A DNA stretch of 5,446 bases from SOIA01 sp050116035 (lineage in GTDB: Bacteria > Acidobacteriota > Aminicenantia > Aminicenantales > Aminicenantaceae). Every line of letters begins with the position of its first letter. The stretch's first letter is position 1. A model generated the notes under the pieces. That model was not told the origin of the DNA, made no database searches, and was given only the letters and a program-made list of their open reading frames with translations. Where the stretch lies: the NCBI GenBank assembly GCA_050116035.1, contig JASFPJ010000244.1:1-5446 (forward strand), written 5' to 3'. Below, in pieces: positions 1 through 5,446 of the stretch. Made by a program: the position numbers and the translations under genes.

Positions 1-432
1 ATGATGGGCAGAATCCCTCAGGGAAGAGTCACCGGTCGCGGCGGGCCTGATGATCCAGATATTGTCCAGGGGCGCGCGAGAGATATGGGTCAGAAGACTA
101 TCGAGGAGTTCCAAAAATCCCGCAAAGCTCAAGAAGAGCCTCCCAGAAGATCCGTTACTCAGCCACCCCGGGCGAAAACAATTCTTCGTTTTGCCCAAAA
201 AGCGGATGAACTCTTGATCAGCGGCGGGCTGGCAAACGGAGAGGAACTCGCCGGAGCTCCGGCTGTTGTCGATTGCAAACTCGGAGATGGTCACATCGTC
301 ATGTTCAGTATCAACCCGATGTGGCGCCATGAAACCCATGGATCATTCTTTCTCGTGTTCAACTCCATGATCCACTACAAAAACCTGGATTATCAGAAAC
401 CGGCACCCAAAAAACCTGTCCGTACAAAGTAA
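1..432 (+). CDS. M14-family zinc carboxypeptidase, C-terminal part only (5' partial)
   Basis: The reading frame is open from the first base to a TAA at 430-432, giving 143 residues. I recognise the tail of the long (about 850-950 residue) exported M14 zinc carboxypeptidases of environmental bacteria. The match rests on a segment beginning RVTGRG near residue 9, a proline/lysine-rich linker (about 30-58), and a final compact domain with LLISGGLANGEELAGAPAVV (about 71-90), then GHIVMFSINPMWRHETHGSF and a closing VFNSMIHY. That domain resembles a small beta-rich accessory fold behind the peptidase domain. The zinc ligands (HxxE...H) and catalytic Glu would lie upstream, so activity cannot be judged. 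ATG codons at 1 and 4 are almost certainly internal, because the family homology appears to start mid-protein. A truncated remnant is possible but cannot be distinguished here. No terminator is visible before the sulfatase gene 59 bases downstream, so the two may be co-transcribed. Confidence 0.72.
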   Translation: MMGRIPQGRVTGRGGPDDPDIVQGRARDMGQKTIEEFQKSRKAQEEPPRRSVTQPPRAKTILRFAQKADELLISGGLANGEELAGAPAVVDCKLGDGHIVMFSINPMWRHETHGSFFLVFNSMIHYKNLDYQKPAPKKPVRTK

Positions 433-491
433 TTTATTCGGTCATCATTTAAATTGAGCATGAGAAATCACGATTGGTCGTTGATTCAATC

Positions 492-1958
492 ATGAAACGA
501 AGAGCTTTTGTAAAAACCATGGGACAGGCAGCCGCTGCGTTATCTTTGCCGCAATTCTGGTCGGCGTGCCAATCCACGAGCAAACAGCGACCCAACATCC
601 TCTGGATCGAAGTGGAGGATGTATCGCCGTTGATGAGTTGTTACGGGTATGACATCAACTCGACGCCCAATTTGGACCGGATGGCTGAGAATGGCGTCCT
701 TTTTACGAACACGTTTATGCCTGCACCGGTCTGTTCCCCCTGCCGATCAGCCCTGATTACAGGAGTGATGCAAACCTCCTTGGGCACGCACAATCATCAC
801 AGCTCCCGTTCTAAGGAGACAGCGATCTTTCTGCCAGATAATGTGAAAACCCTGCCGGAACTCTTCCGTCAGGCTGGGTATTTTACATTCAATCAAGGAA
901 AAGATGATTACAATTTTTGGTATGACCGCGATTCTCTCTATGCAGGTGAATACACCACTCATGCGCTTTATGGGAAATCGGGAAAACGAAATACCGGCTG
1001 GAAAGACAGGCAACCGGATCAACCCTTTTTCGGGCAGATTCAACTTTCCGGGGGGAAACACATCTATAGAAAAAACTTCAAGGAAAGAGTGCGAAATCCA
1101 GTGAACAGGTATGCTTTAAACCTCCCACCTTACTATCCTGACCACCCGCTGGTCCGTGAGGATTGGGCCAAACATCTGGACAGCATTCAGATCACCGATG
1201 ATGAAGTCGGCAAAATTGTAGACCATCTTCGGTCCGATGGGCTTTTAGAGAATACAATAATATTCTTTTTCTCCGATCACGGCATGAGGCTCTGGAGGCA
1301 CAAGCAATTCTGTTATGACAGCGGACTTCATGTGCCTTTCATCATGAGCTGGCCGGGCAATCCCCAAAAGCTCGGCGGGAAAGGGACCATCCGTGAAGAC
1401 CTGGTGAACGGAATCGACATAGCCGCTACATCATTAGCCCTGGCCGGTATCGAGATACCAGATTACATGGAAAGTCGTTATCTTTTCGCCCGTGGATTCA
1501 AACCCAGAGAGCATGTGATTTCCGCCCGCGATCGTTGCGATTTCACTATTGATAGAATCCGAACTGTTCGAACGAAACGATTTCGCTATATCCGTAATTT
1601 TTTTACGGATCGCCCCTTTATGCAACCCAATTATCGGGACACCTGGGAACTCACTCAAATCATGCGAAAGCTTCACGCTGAAGGCCAGCTCGATGCGATT
1701 CAAGACCGATTCTGGTCCGATGATAGACCTGGCGAAGAATTGTATGACCTTCAAAAAGATCCTCATGAGACTGAGAATCTGGCCGATGATCCTAAATATG
1801 CGGATGAATTAAAAAGGCACCGAACAATCCTTGATCAGTGGATTAGCGAAACCGAAGATAAGGGACAATACCCTGAGGACATTGCCAATCTGAAGTACAT
1901 GTTTGATTGGTGGGGAGAGAAATGCGTAAATCCTGAGTATGATCGTTTTAGAAAATGA
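492..1958 (+). CDS. Tat-exported S1-family sulfatase (formylglycine-dependent)
   Basis: A 488-residue arylsulfatase-type enzyme that hydrolyses sulfate esters or N-sulfate outside the cytoplasm; the substrate cannot be read from sequence. The N-terminus MKRRAFVKT followed by an Ala-rich stretch is a twin-arginine signal. C26 in WSAC could be a non-canonical lipobox, so a Tat lipoprotein is possible. The sulfatase fold starts at RPNILW (33-38). E42-D43 occupy the usual Asp-Asp metal site, as in the subfamily with SED-type motifs. CSPCR at 81-85 is the CxPxR formylglycine motif, with C81 the residue to be oxidised. GK at 136-137 supplies a catalytic Lys, and D262-H263-G264 with K271 supply the second metal/sulfate site. 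The C-terminus has the family signature ELYDLQKDPHETENLADDP. Length is normal and the active site looks intact. An in-frame TTG at 474 adds six residues, but I prefer the ATG at 492 because it puts KRR at the N-terminus. Neither start has a convincing Shine-Dalgarno. No sulfatase-maturating enzyme is encoded in the window. Confidence 0.93.
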   Translation: MKRRAFVKTMGQAAAALSLPQFWSACQSTSKQRPNILWIEVEDVSPLMSCYGYDINSTPNLDRMAENGVLFTNTFMPAPVCSPCRSALITGVMQTSLGTHNHHSSRSKETAIFLPDNVKTLPELFRQAGYFTFNQGKDDYNFWYDRDSLYAGEYTTHALYGKSGKRNTGWKDRQPDQPFFGQIQLSGGKHIYRKNFKERVRNPVNRYALNLPPYYPDHPLVREDWAKHLDSIQITDDEVGKIVDHLRSDGLLENTIIFFFSDHGMRLWRHKQFCYDSGLHVPFIMSWPGNPQKLGGKGTIREDLVNGIDIAATSLALAGIEIPDYMESRYLFARGFKPREHVISARDRCDFTIDRIRTVRTKRFRYIRNFFTDRPFMQPNYRDTWELTQIMRKLHAEGQLDAIQDRFWSDDRPGEELYDLQKDPHETENLADDPKYADELKRHRTILDQWISETEDKGQYPEDIANLKYMFDWWGEKCVNPEYDRFRK

Positions 1959-2055
1959 AATAGAATCCAGTCTAATCTTTAGACGACACAAAGAAAGCAT
2001 CGACGTCGCCTTCGATTCCGAAAACGACTGCTGCTATCGTCTCTTCGCTCAGTAG

Positions 2056-2083
2056 AAAAAGATCCTTCTACTCATGAAGGATC
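2056..2083 (-). terminator. Rho-independent terminator of the propeller gene, overlapping its stop codon
   Basis: On the minus strand an 8-bp perfect stem GATCCTTC / GAAGGATC (2076-2083 with 2061-2068) encloses a 7-base loop and is followed at once by five T residues (2060-2056) and then C. The 5' arm is made of the last codons of the propeller gene, and its TAG stop (2070-2068) straddles the loop and the 3' arm. The stem is only half GC, so strength may be moderate. It could also act on read-through from the sulfatase side, but there is no T tract in that direction. Confidence 0.75.
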
Positions 2084-5000
2084 CGGGCAAGCCTCTCTAT
2101 CTGCTCATTCAATGCCTTGTTCAACTCCTCATACCGATGGTAAGCATCCTGACCAGGTATTTGATCCGCTCGGATTAGGTTCGTGTACAGGTACTCTAGC
2201 TGATTGATAATCATGGGCTGAGCGTATCGTCCAGGATCGGAAATGAGATTTTTCTTGATGTCCGAGAGGACTCCTTCCTCTGCACTCTTTTCTTCGAGCG
2301 CTTTTTTCACCTGCGCCCCTGCACGTCTGGCATTATTGATAGCATCACGGACCTTGAGAGCCAATTCAACCTGTGCCACAATATCCTCTTTGGTGATGCC
2401 CTCTTTGAGAACGCGCGGATCCATCTTGACTTCGAAGGAAACAGTGTGACTCCAACCATCAAATGAGATTCGGGCCTGGTAGATACCAGGAGGAACCATA
2501 GGCCCAGAGCGTCCCGTCTGTCCTGTGCCTTCACGCAAGGGGCCGGGATAACAAAGATCCCATAAAAAACGATGAAAGCCAGCGCTCGTGGGGAGAACCG
2601 GGGGCGCAGAGATTCGCGTACGGCCTTCTTCTTCGTTCATCCTCTCTTTTTCTGACACGGGAATTTTTTTCTTTTCACTAGAGAATTCACGGACCAGGTT
2701 TCCCTGATCATCAAGAATCTCTAGTTTGAGCTGACCCTCAGGTTCCAAACCCAGTAAGTAATCGATGTGAGCGCCTGGTCTCGGATACTCGGGATCATGG
2801 GGGCCTCCAGGGCGCCTGGAAAAGCGGGATCGGTAGAGCCGGAAGGGCGCTTTCACCTTGAACAAATAAGCCTTGTTAGAAGTTATTTCCTGGGAAATCT
2901 CATGAAGAGGAGTGATGTCGTAAAGGATCCAGAAACTCCGTCCCATTGTAGAAAGGACCAGGTCTTTATCCACGATCTTGATATCGGTCACGGGAGTCGC
3001 CGGAAGGTTGAGTTGGAAAGACTGCCAGCGCTTCCCGTCATCAAAGGAGATGAACATGCCGAACTCGGTTCCCGCGTACAGCAGGCCCTCCCTGTCCGGG
3101 TCTTCTCGAACGACACGAACCGGAAAGTCCCCGGGAATGCCATTGATTCCTGTTGTAATCAGAGACCAGGTCCTCCCGTAGTCTTCGGTCTTAAAAACAT
3201 AAGGTGCGAAATCGCCAAGCTGGTAACGCAGGATGCAGGCATAGGCCTTTGCCGGCTTGTGGGGTGAGACTTCAATCTGTTGGACCCTTCCGTACGGACC
3301 CAACCCGGGCGGTGTCACTTCTTCCCATGTCTCTCCGTTGTCTCTGGTGATGTGAATCGGGCCGTCGTTCGCACCCACCCAGATCACACCGGATTCATGA
3401 GGGGATTCTTGAATCTCGTAGATCACGCTGAAATGCTCTTCTCCGGTGATGTCATTCGTGATGGGCTCACCAGACCTTACTTGTGTCTCCGGGGTGAAAG
3501 CAGTGAGATCGGGGGAGATGGTGTTCCAGGTCCGGCCTCCATTCATGGTCATGTGGACAAACTGAGATGTGTGGTAGACTTTGTCCGGATTGTGCGGAGA
3601 AACATGGATCGGCGCCACCCTCTGGAATCGAAAGAGCAAATCCTTGGGATTGTGACCGTATATATTCCAGAAGCCCACATAATACTGTTGCTCCTGGCCG
3701 GTCCGGCGGTTGTACACGCCGAAGCGTCCTTTACAATTAGCATAGACGATATCAGGATCGCCGGGTTTAGGAACAGCCGGCCCGGTCTCACAGCCTCCAT
3801 GCGACTCCCAGAGGGCAGTGTGTCCTCCCGGTTTGCTGGGGGGAGGAAGGCTGGGAACAGAGATAGTCGTGTTGTCCTGCTGTCCTGCGTAAAGACGATA
3901 CGGAAAATCATCGCTGATGTCCACCTGGTAGAGTTCAGCCGTGGGCTGATTGTACTGAGAGGACCAGGTTTTGCCCCCATCCAGGGTCACATTGGCTCCT
4001 CCGTCATTGGATTGAATGAAAATGTCAGGATTGTCAGGATTGATCCACATGTCATGGTTATCCCCATGTGGAACAGACTGCGACTTCCAGGTTTTTCCGG
4101 CATCCGTTGATTTCAAGAAAGCATTGGCCATTACCCATAAAGTATCGGGATCCTTGGGATGGGCATCCAGGTTTGTGTAGTAGAAGGGGCGGTTCCGGAT
4201 CGGCTGATAATCTGTGACCTGAGTCCACATCTCTCCCCGGTCATCAGAGCGGTAGAGGCCTCCCTCATCCCCCGGCGCTTCGATGAGCACGTAGACACGG
4301 TTTGGGTCCCCGGCCGAAACAGAGAGGTCGCTCTTTCCAAGAAGGCCGTTTGGAAGTCCGCTGGTCATATGGATCCAGGTGTCTCCCTCATCTGTACTCC
4401 TGTAAACGCCTCCTTCCATTCCTCCGCTGATTATTGTCCAGGGTTTGCGTTCCGCGCGCCACATGGAGGCGTAGATAGTCGCTGGATTATCAGGAGCAAA
4501 CTCCAGGTCAACAGCGCCGGTCTTCTCCGAAACAAAAAGGACATTCTCCCAGGTCTGGCCACCATCTTTGGACCTATAAACGCCCCGTTCGGGATTAGGA
4601 GCAAAAGGATTTCCGATCGCAGCGACATACACTAAGTCAGGATTATCCGGATGGATGAGTACGGCTCCGGAGTTTCCTGTTTTTTCTAACCCGAGATGAG
4701 CCCATGTCCGTCCCGCATCTGTGGATTTATAGACACCCTTTCCGATAATCACATTGCTCCGGAGTCCATCTGAACCTGTGGCCACGTACACAACATTGGG
4801 ATCCGAATCAGCCACTCGGATGGCTCCAATAGAGCCGGTTGCGAAATAACCGTCAGAGATATTGTGCCAGGTGATCCCGTAGTCGGTCGTTTTCCAGACG
4901 CCACCTCCGCACGCTCCCATATAAAAAGTGGAAGGTTGGCTGAGATGTCCGGCGACAGCTGTCACACGGCCACCCCGGGAAGGACCCACCATCCGGTATT

Positions 5001-5133
5001 TCAGCTCTTTGAATAAGTTCGGTGAACAGACTTCGTAGTCCGAGGGGTCTTCCTCTGCTGTGAAATTTCCTGCAAAAGGTATGGAGACGAAAAATAGGAT
5101 TAAAATGGCAGTTTTACCTATTCTTATGCTCAC
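2068..5133 (-). CDS. Secreted VPS10/sortilin-like Asp-box (BNR) beta-propeller protein
   Basis: A 1021-residue exported protein of the family variously labelled VPS10-domain protein, BNR-repeat protein or 'glycosyl hydrolase'. Residues 1-26 form a signal peptide: a basic n-region, a hydrophobic core of about residues 8-20, and cleavage probably near A21-A26. Eleven Asp-box motifs (S/T-x-D-x-G-x-T-W type) lie at about 81, 136, 187, 245, 295, 341, 382, 528, 595, 648 and 695, with one D-to-N change in the eighth; these support two consecutive beta-propellers. The segment between (about 400-525) contains AGQQDNTT and a conserved cysteine pair (C448, C467). MGRSFWILYDIT near 730 closes the propellers. 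It is followed by a beta-sandwich-like region (about 755-905) and a charged helical tail (about 910-1020). The start is GTG, chosen because AAGGAGG sits 7 bases upstream and it precedes the signal peptide. The gene is monocistronic by layout, with its own promoter and terminator. Propellers of this type bind ligands or polysaccharides; hydrolase activity is unproven and I see no recognisable catalytic set. Length is typical and no frameshift is visible. Confidence 0.9.
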   Translation of the reverse strand: MSIRIGKTAILILFFVSIPFAGNFTAEEDPSDYEVCSPNLFKELKYRMVGPSRGGRVTAVAGHLSQPSTFYMGACGGGVWKTTDYGITWHNISDGYFATGSIGAIRVADSDPNVVYVATGSDGLRSNVIIGKGVYKSTDAGRTWAHLGLEKTGNSGAVLIHPDNPDLVYVAAIGNPFAPNPERGVYRSKDGGQTWENVLFVSEKTGAVDLEFAPDNPATIYASMWRAERKPWTIISGGMEGGVYRSTDEGDTWIHMTSGLPNGLLGKSDLSVSAGDPNRVYVLIEAPGDEGGLYRSDDRGEMWTQVTDYQPIRNRPFYYTNLDAHPKDPDTLWVMANAFLKSTDAGKTWKSQSVPHGDNHDMWINPDNPDIFIQSNDGGANVTLDGGKTWSSQYNQPTAELYQVDISDDFPYRLYAGQQDNTTISVPSLPPPSKPGGHTALWESHGGCETGPAVPKPGDPDIVYANCKGRFGVYNRRTGQEQQYYVGFWNIYGHNPKDLLFRFQRVAPIHVSPHNPDKVYHTSQFVHMTMNGGRTWNTISPDLTAFTPETQVRSGEPITNDITGEEHFSVIYEIQESPHESGVIWVGANDGPIHITRDNGETWEEVTPPGLGPYGRVQQIEVSPHKPAKAYACILRYQLGDFAPYVFKTEDYGRTWSLITTGINGIPGDFPVRVVREDPDREGLLYAGTEFGMFISFDDGKRWQSFQLNLPATPVTDIKIVDKDLVLSTMGRSFWILYDITPLHEISQEITSNKAYLFKVKAPFRLYRSRFSRRPGGPHDPEYPRPGAHIDYLLGLEPEGQLKLEILDDQGNLVREFSSEKKKIPVSEKERMNEEEGRTRISAPPVLPTSAGFHRFLWDLCYPGPLREGTGQTGRSGPMVPPGIYQARISFDGWSHTVSFEVKMDPRVLKEGITKEDIVAQVELALKVRDAINNARRAGAQVKKALEEKSAEEGVLSDIKKNLISDPGRYAQPMIINQLEYLYTNLIRADQIPGQDAYHRYEELNKALNEQIERLARILHE

Positions 5134-5140
5134 TCCTGGA

Positions 5141-5147
5141 CCTCCTT
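5141..5147 (-). promoter_or_regulatory. Strong ribosome binding site for the propeller gene
   Basis: On the minus strand AAGGAGG lies 7 bases before the GTG start at 5133. This perfect anti-SD match at ideal spacing decides the start codon in favour of GTG, which an ATG-only search would miss, and keeps the signal peptide intact. Confidence 0.88.
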
Positions 5148-5178
5148 TTCAACATTGTCTCATCAATAATCCGCTTTA

Positions 5179-5207
5179 AATATATAGAAGGATAAATACC
5201 AGGTCAA
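5179..5207 (-). promoter_or_regulatory. Sigma70-type promoter driving the propeller gene
   Basis: On the minus strand the -35 element TTGACC (5207-5202) and -10 element TATATT (5184-5179) are separated by exactly 17 bases, each matching 5 of 6 consensus positions. The predicted start of transcription is near 5172, leaving a leader of about 40 bases before the GTG. The surrounding sequence is AT-rich, unlike the flanking genes. Confidence 0.72.
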
Positions 5208-5220
5208 TAATTTCAGGTCA
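5201..5220. repeat. Direct repeat AGGTCA-N8-AGGTCA over the -35 element
   Basis: AGGTCA occurs at 5201-5206 and again at 5215-5220, a 14-base period. The first copy covers most of the propeller gene's -35 element and the second lies just upstream of it. It could be a regulator half-site pair, but two hexamers are weak evidence and chance occurrence is plausible. Confidence 0.3.
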
Positions 5221-5222
5221 CG

Positions 5223-5255
5223 CACTCGTATCCGGGAAAACCGAATGCACGGTTT
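5223..5255 (+). ncRNA. Degenerate group II intron domain V hairpin
   Basis: Aligned to the canonical 34-nt domain V, this 33-nt element keeps the central pairs C5227-G5251, G5228-C5250 and T5229-A5249. It also keeps T5231-A5245, the upper stem CGG/CCG (5233-5235 with 5241-5243), a GAAAA loop, and a two-base bulge (TG at 5246-5247). The catalytic AGC triad position reads A-C-T (5224-5226), leaving a C-T mismatch and a T-G wobble. The A5230-C5248, C5232-A5244 and basal C5223-T5255 pairs are also broken. Such changes should abolish splicing. Confidence 0.62.
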
Positions 5256-5363
5256 GAGGAGGGGGCTGGAAATAGAGCTTGATTAGGCTGGTGAGGCATT
5301 GCCAGACGAGAAGGGAAGTAACTGATAACCTCACTAAATCACTACGACAGCTCTTCACTCTAC
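5256..5363 (+). ncRNA. Group II intron domain VI with candidate branch-point adenosine
   Basis: The basal helix pairs G5256-A5257-G5258 with C5358-T5359-C5360. On the other side of an unpaired A5357, 5259-5268 pairs with 5348-5356 (Watson-Crick plus G-U pairs, one bulged G at 5265). A5357 is the seventh base from the proposed 3' splice site at 5363, where the branch adenosine is expected. The distal part is a long extension with a second helix, GTGAGG 5291-5296 with CCTCAC 5329-5334, and a partial GATT/AATC continuation at 5281-5284 with 5337-5340. This domain is better preserved than domain V. Confidence 0.62.
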
Positions 5364-5381
5364 AATTTCGTGATTTTTGTA

Positions 5382-5410
5382 TTGACGAAATATGGTCTCA
5401 GCCATATATT
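5382..5410 (+). promoter_or_regulatory. Sigma70-type promoter facing rightward out of the window
   Basis: TTGACG (5382-5387) and TATATT (5405-5410) are separated by exactly 17 bases, each matching 5 of 6 consensus positions. Transcription would start near 5417 and run off the right edge. It lies 19 bases past the proposed intron 3' end, in what would be the 3' exon side, so it is presumably native DNA rather than part of the intron. Confidence 0.58.
5390..5407. repeat. Palindrome ATATGG-N6-CCATAT inside the rightward promoter
   Basis: A perfect 6-bp inverted repeat (5390-5395 and 5402-5407) fills the spacer between the -35 and -10 elements and overlaps the first bases of the -10. Its position is what an operator for a dimeric repressor or a spacer-binding activator would have. 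It lies upstream of the likely transcription start, so it is unlikely to work as an RNA hairpin. Confidence 0.42.
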
Positions 5411-5430
5411 ATTATCAGCATAGCAGCAAA

Positions 5431-5437
5431 AAGGCGG
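5431..5437 (+). promoter_or_regulatory. Probable ribosome binding site of a gene starting beyond the right edge
   Basis: AAGGCGG matches 6 of 7 bases of AAGGAGG and lies 9 bases before position 5447, just outside the window. With the promoter at 5382-5410 it suggests a + strand gene starting at or just past the boundary with a leader of about 30 bases. No start codon is visible inside the window. Confidence 0.42.
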
Positions 5438-5446
5438 GAATTTAAC

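Larger units (their letters stand above)
5223..5363 (+). mobile_element. Group II intron relic: 3' end with domains V and VI, 5'-truncated
   Basis: The stretch reads like the 3' terminus of a bacterial group II intron. A domain V-like hairpin (5223-5255, GAAA-type loop, 3' arm ending CACGGTTT) is followed directly by GAGGAGGGGGCTG, which forms a domain VI helix with CAGCTCTTC near the end. The segment ends in CACTCTAC at 5363, the usual branch-site and 3' splice-site form of these introns. The internal part of domain VI (about 5290-5335, GTGAGG pairing with CCTCAC) also resembles extended domain VI sequences I remember from bacterial introns; that resemblance is from memory and not verified. 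There is no intron-encoded reverse transcriptase, and domains I-IV cannot fit, because the divergent promoter of the propeller gene starts 16 bases upstream. The copy is therefore 5'-truncated and not mobile by itself. Loss of the 5' part with an intact 3' end is what incomplete target-primed reverse transcription leaves. Confidence 0.7.

Noticed and set aside
1..6. ATG codons at the first bases as the true start of a small 143-residue protein
   Set aside because: The residues that follow look like the interior and C-terminal tail of a much longer M14 peptidase, with no signal peptide, so the real start should be upstream of the window.
474..491. TTG at 474 as the sulfatase start
   Set aside because: It adds six residues before the twin-arginine segment, lacks a better SD, and ATG at 492 gives a typical Tat signal.
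1970..1984. GTCTAA-TCT-TTAGAC hairpin just after the sulfatase stop, as its terminator
   Set aside because: The stem is 6 bp and AT-rich with a 3-base loop, and no T tract follows on the + strand. It is too weak to call a terminator, though it might slow the polymerase or stabilise the 3' end.
2307..2534. A 75-codon minus-strand frame overlapping the C-terminal region of the propeller gene
   Set aside because: Out-of-frame shadow on the same strand; no domain, no RBS, and the main frame has family similarity here.
2767..3267. A 166-codon open frame on the + strand inside the propeller gene
   Set aside because: Antisense shadow with no recognisable domain; the minus-strand frame is continuous and matches a known family through this region.
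3280..4110. A 276-codon open frame on the + strand, antisense to the propeller gene
   Set aside because: It lies wholly within the propeller gene, its translation resembles no family I know, and it has no RBS. Long antisense frames are expected opposite a low-stop coding frame.
2056..5133. CRISPR-like or tandem DNA repeats in the propeller gene
   Set aside because: The repetition is at protein level (Asp-box motifs of diverged codons), not a DNA repeat array with uniform spacers.

Overview
This looks like bacterial chromosomal DNA of intermediate GC content. It carries three secreted or periplasmic proteins of the kind common in polymer- and protein-degrading Gram-negative heterotrophs: the C-terminal tail of an M14-type zinc carboxypeptidase, a Tat-exported S1 sulfatase, and a large Asp-box (BNR/VPS10-like) beta-propeller protein. 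All three families are abundant in Acidobacteriota (including Aminicenantes-like lineages), Bacteroidota/Ignavibacteria and related environmental phyla. The window alone does not fix the phylum.

Layout: positions 1-432 (+) hold the 3' end of the peptidase gene, whose catalytic part lies upstream of the window. After a 59-base gap comes the sulfatase (492-1958, +). A 109-base convergent gap separates it from the propeller gene (2068-5133, -). That gene is fully equipped: a sigma70-type promoter (TTGACC-17-TATATT on the minus strand), a strong Shine-Dalgarno before a GTG start, an N-terminal signal peptide, and a rho-independent terminator whose stem is built partly from its own last codons.

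The 313-base region 5134-5446 has no protein gene but is densely organised. Reading outward from the propeller gene it holds the minus-strand RBS and promoter, then what I read as the 3' end (domains V and VI) of a 5'-truncated, probably dead group II intron on the + strand (about 5223-5363). Next comes a second sigma70-like promoter pointing right (TTGACG-17-TATATT) with a palindrome in its spacer, and an SD-like sequence placed so that a gene could start at or just after the window edge. The intron relic therefore lies between two divergent promoters.

Functional link: the sulfatase would remove sulfate esters (or N-sulfate) from a glycan or other substrate outside the cytoplasm, and the peptidase would trim peptides. 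The propeller protein probably binds or processes an extracellular ligand, but its family has no settled activity. They share a compartment, but nothing in the sequence proves a joint pathway. I see no clearly undescribed system. The most notable item is the intron relic between the divergent promoters.
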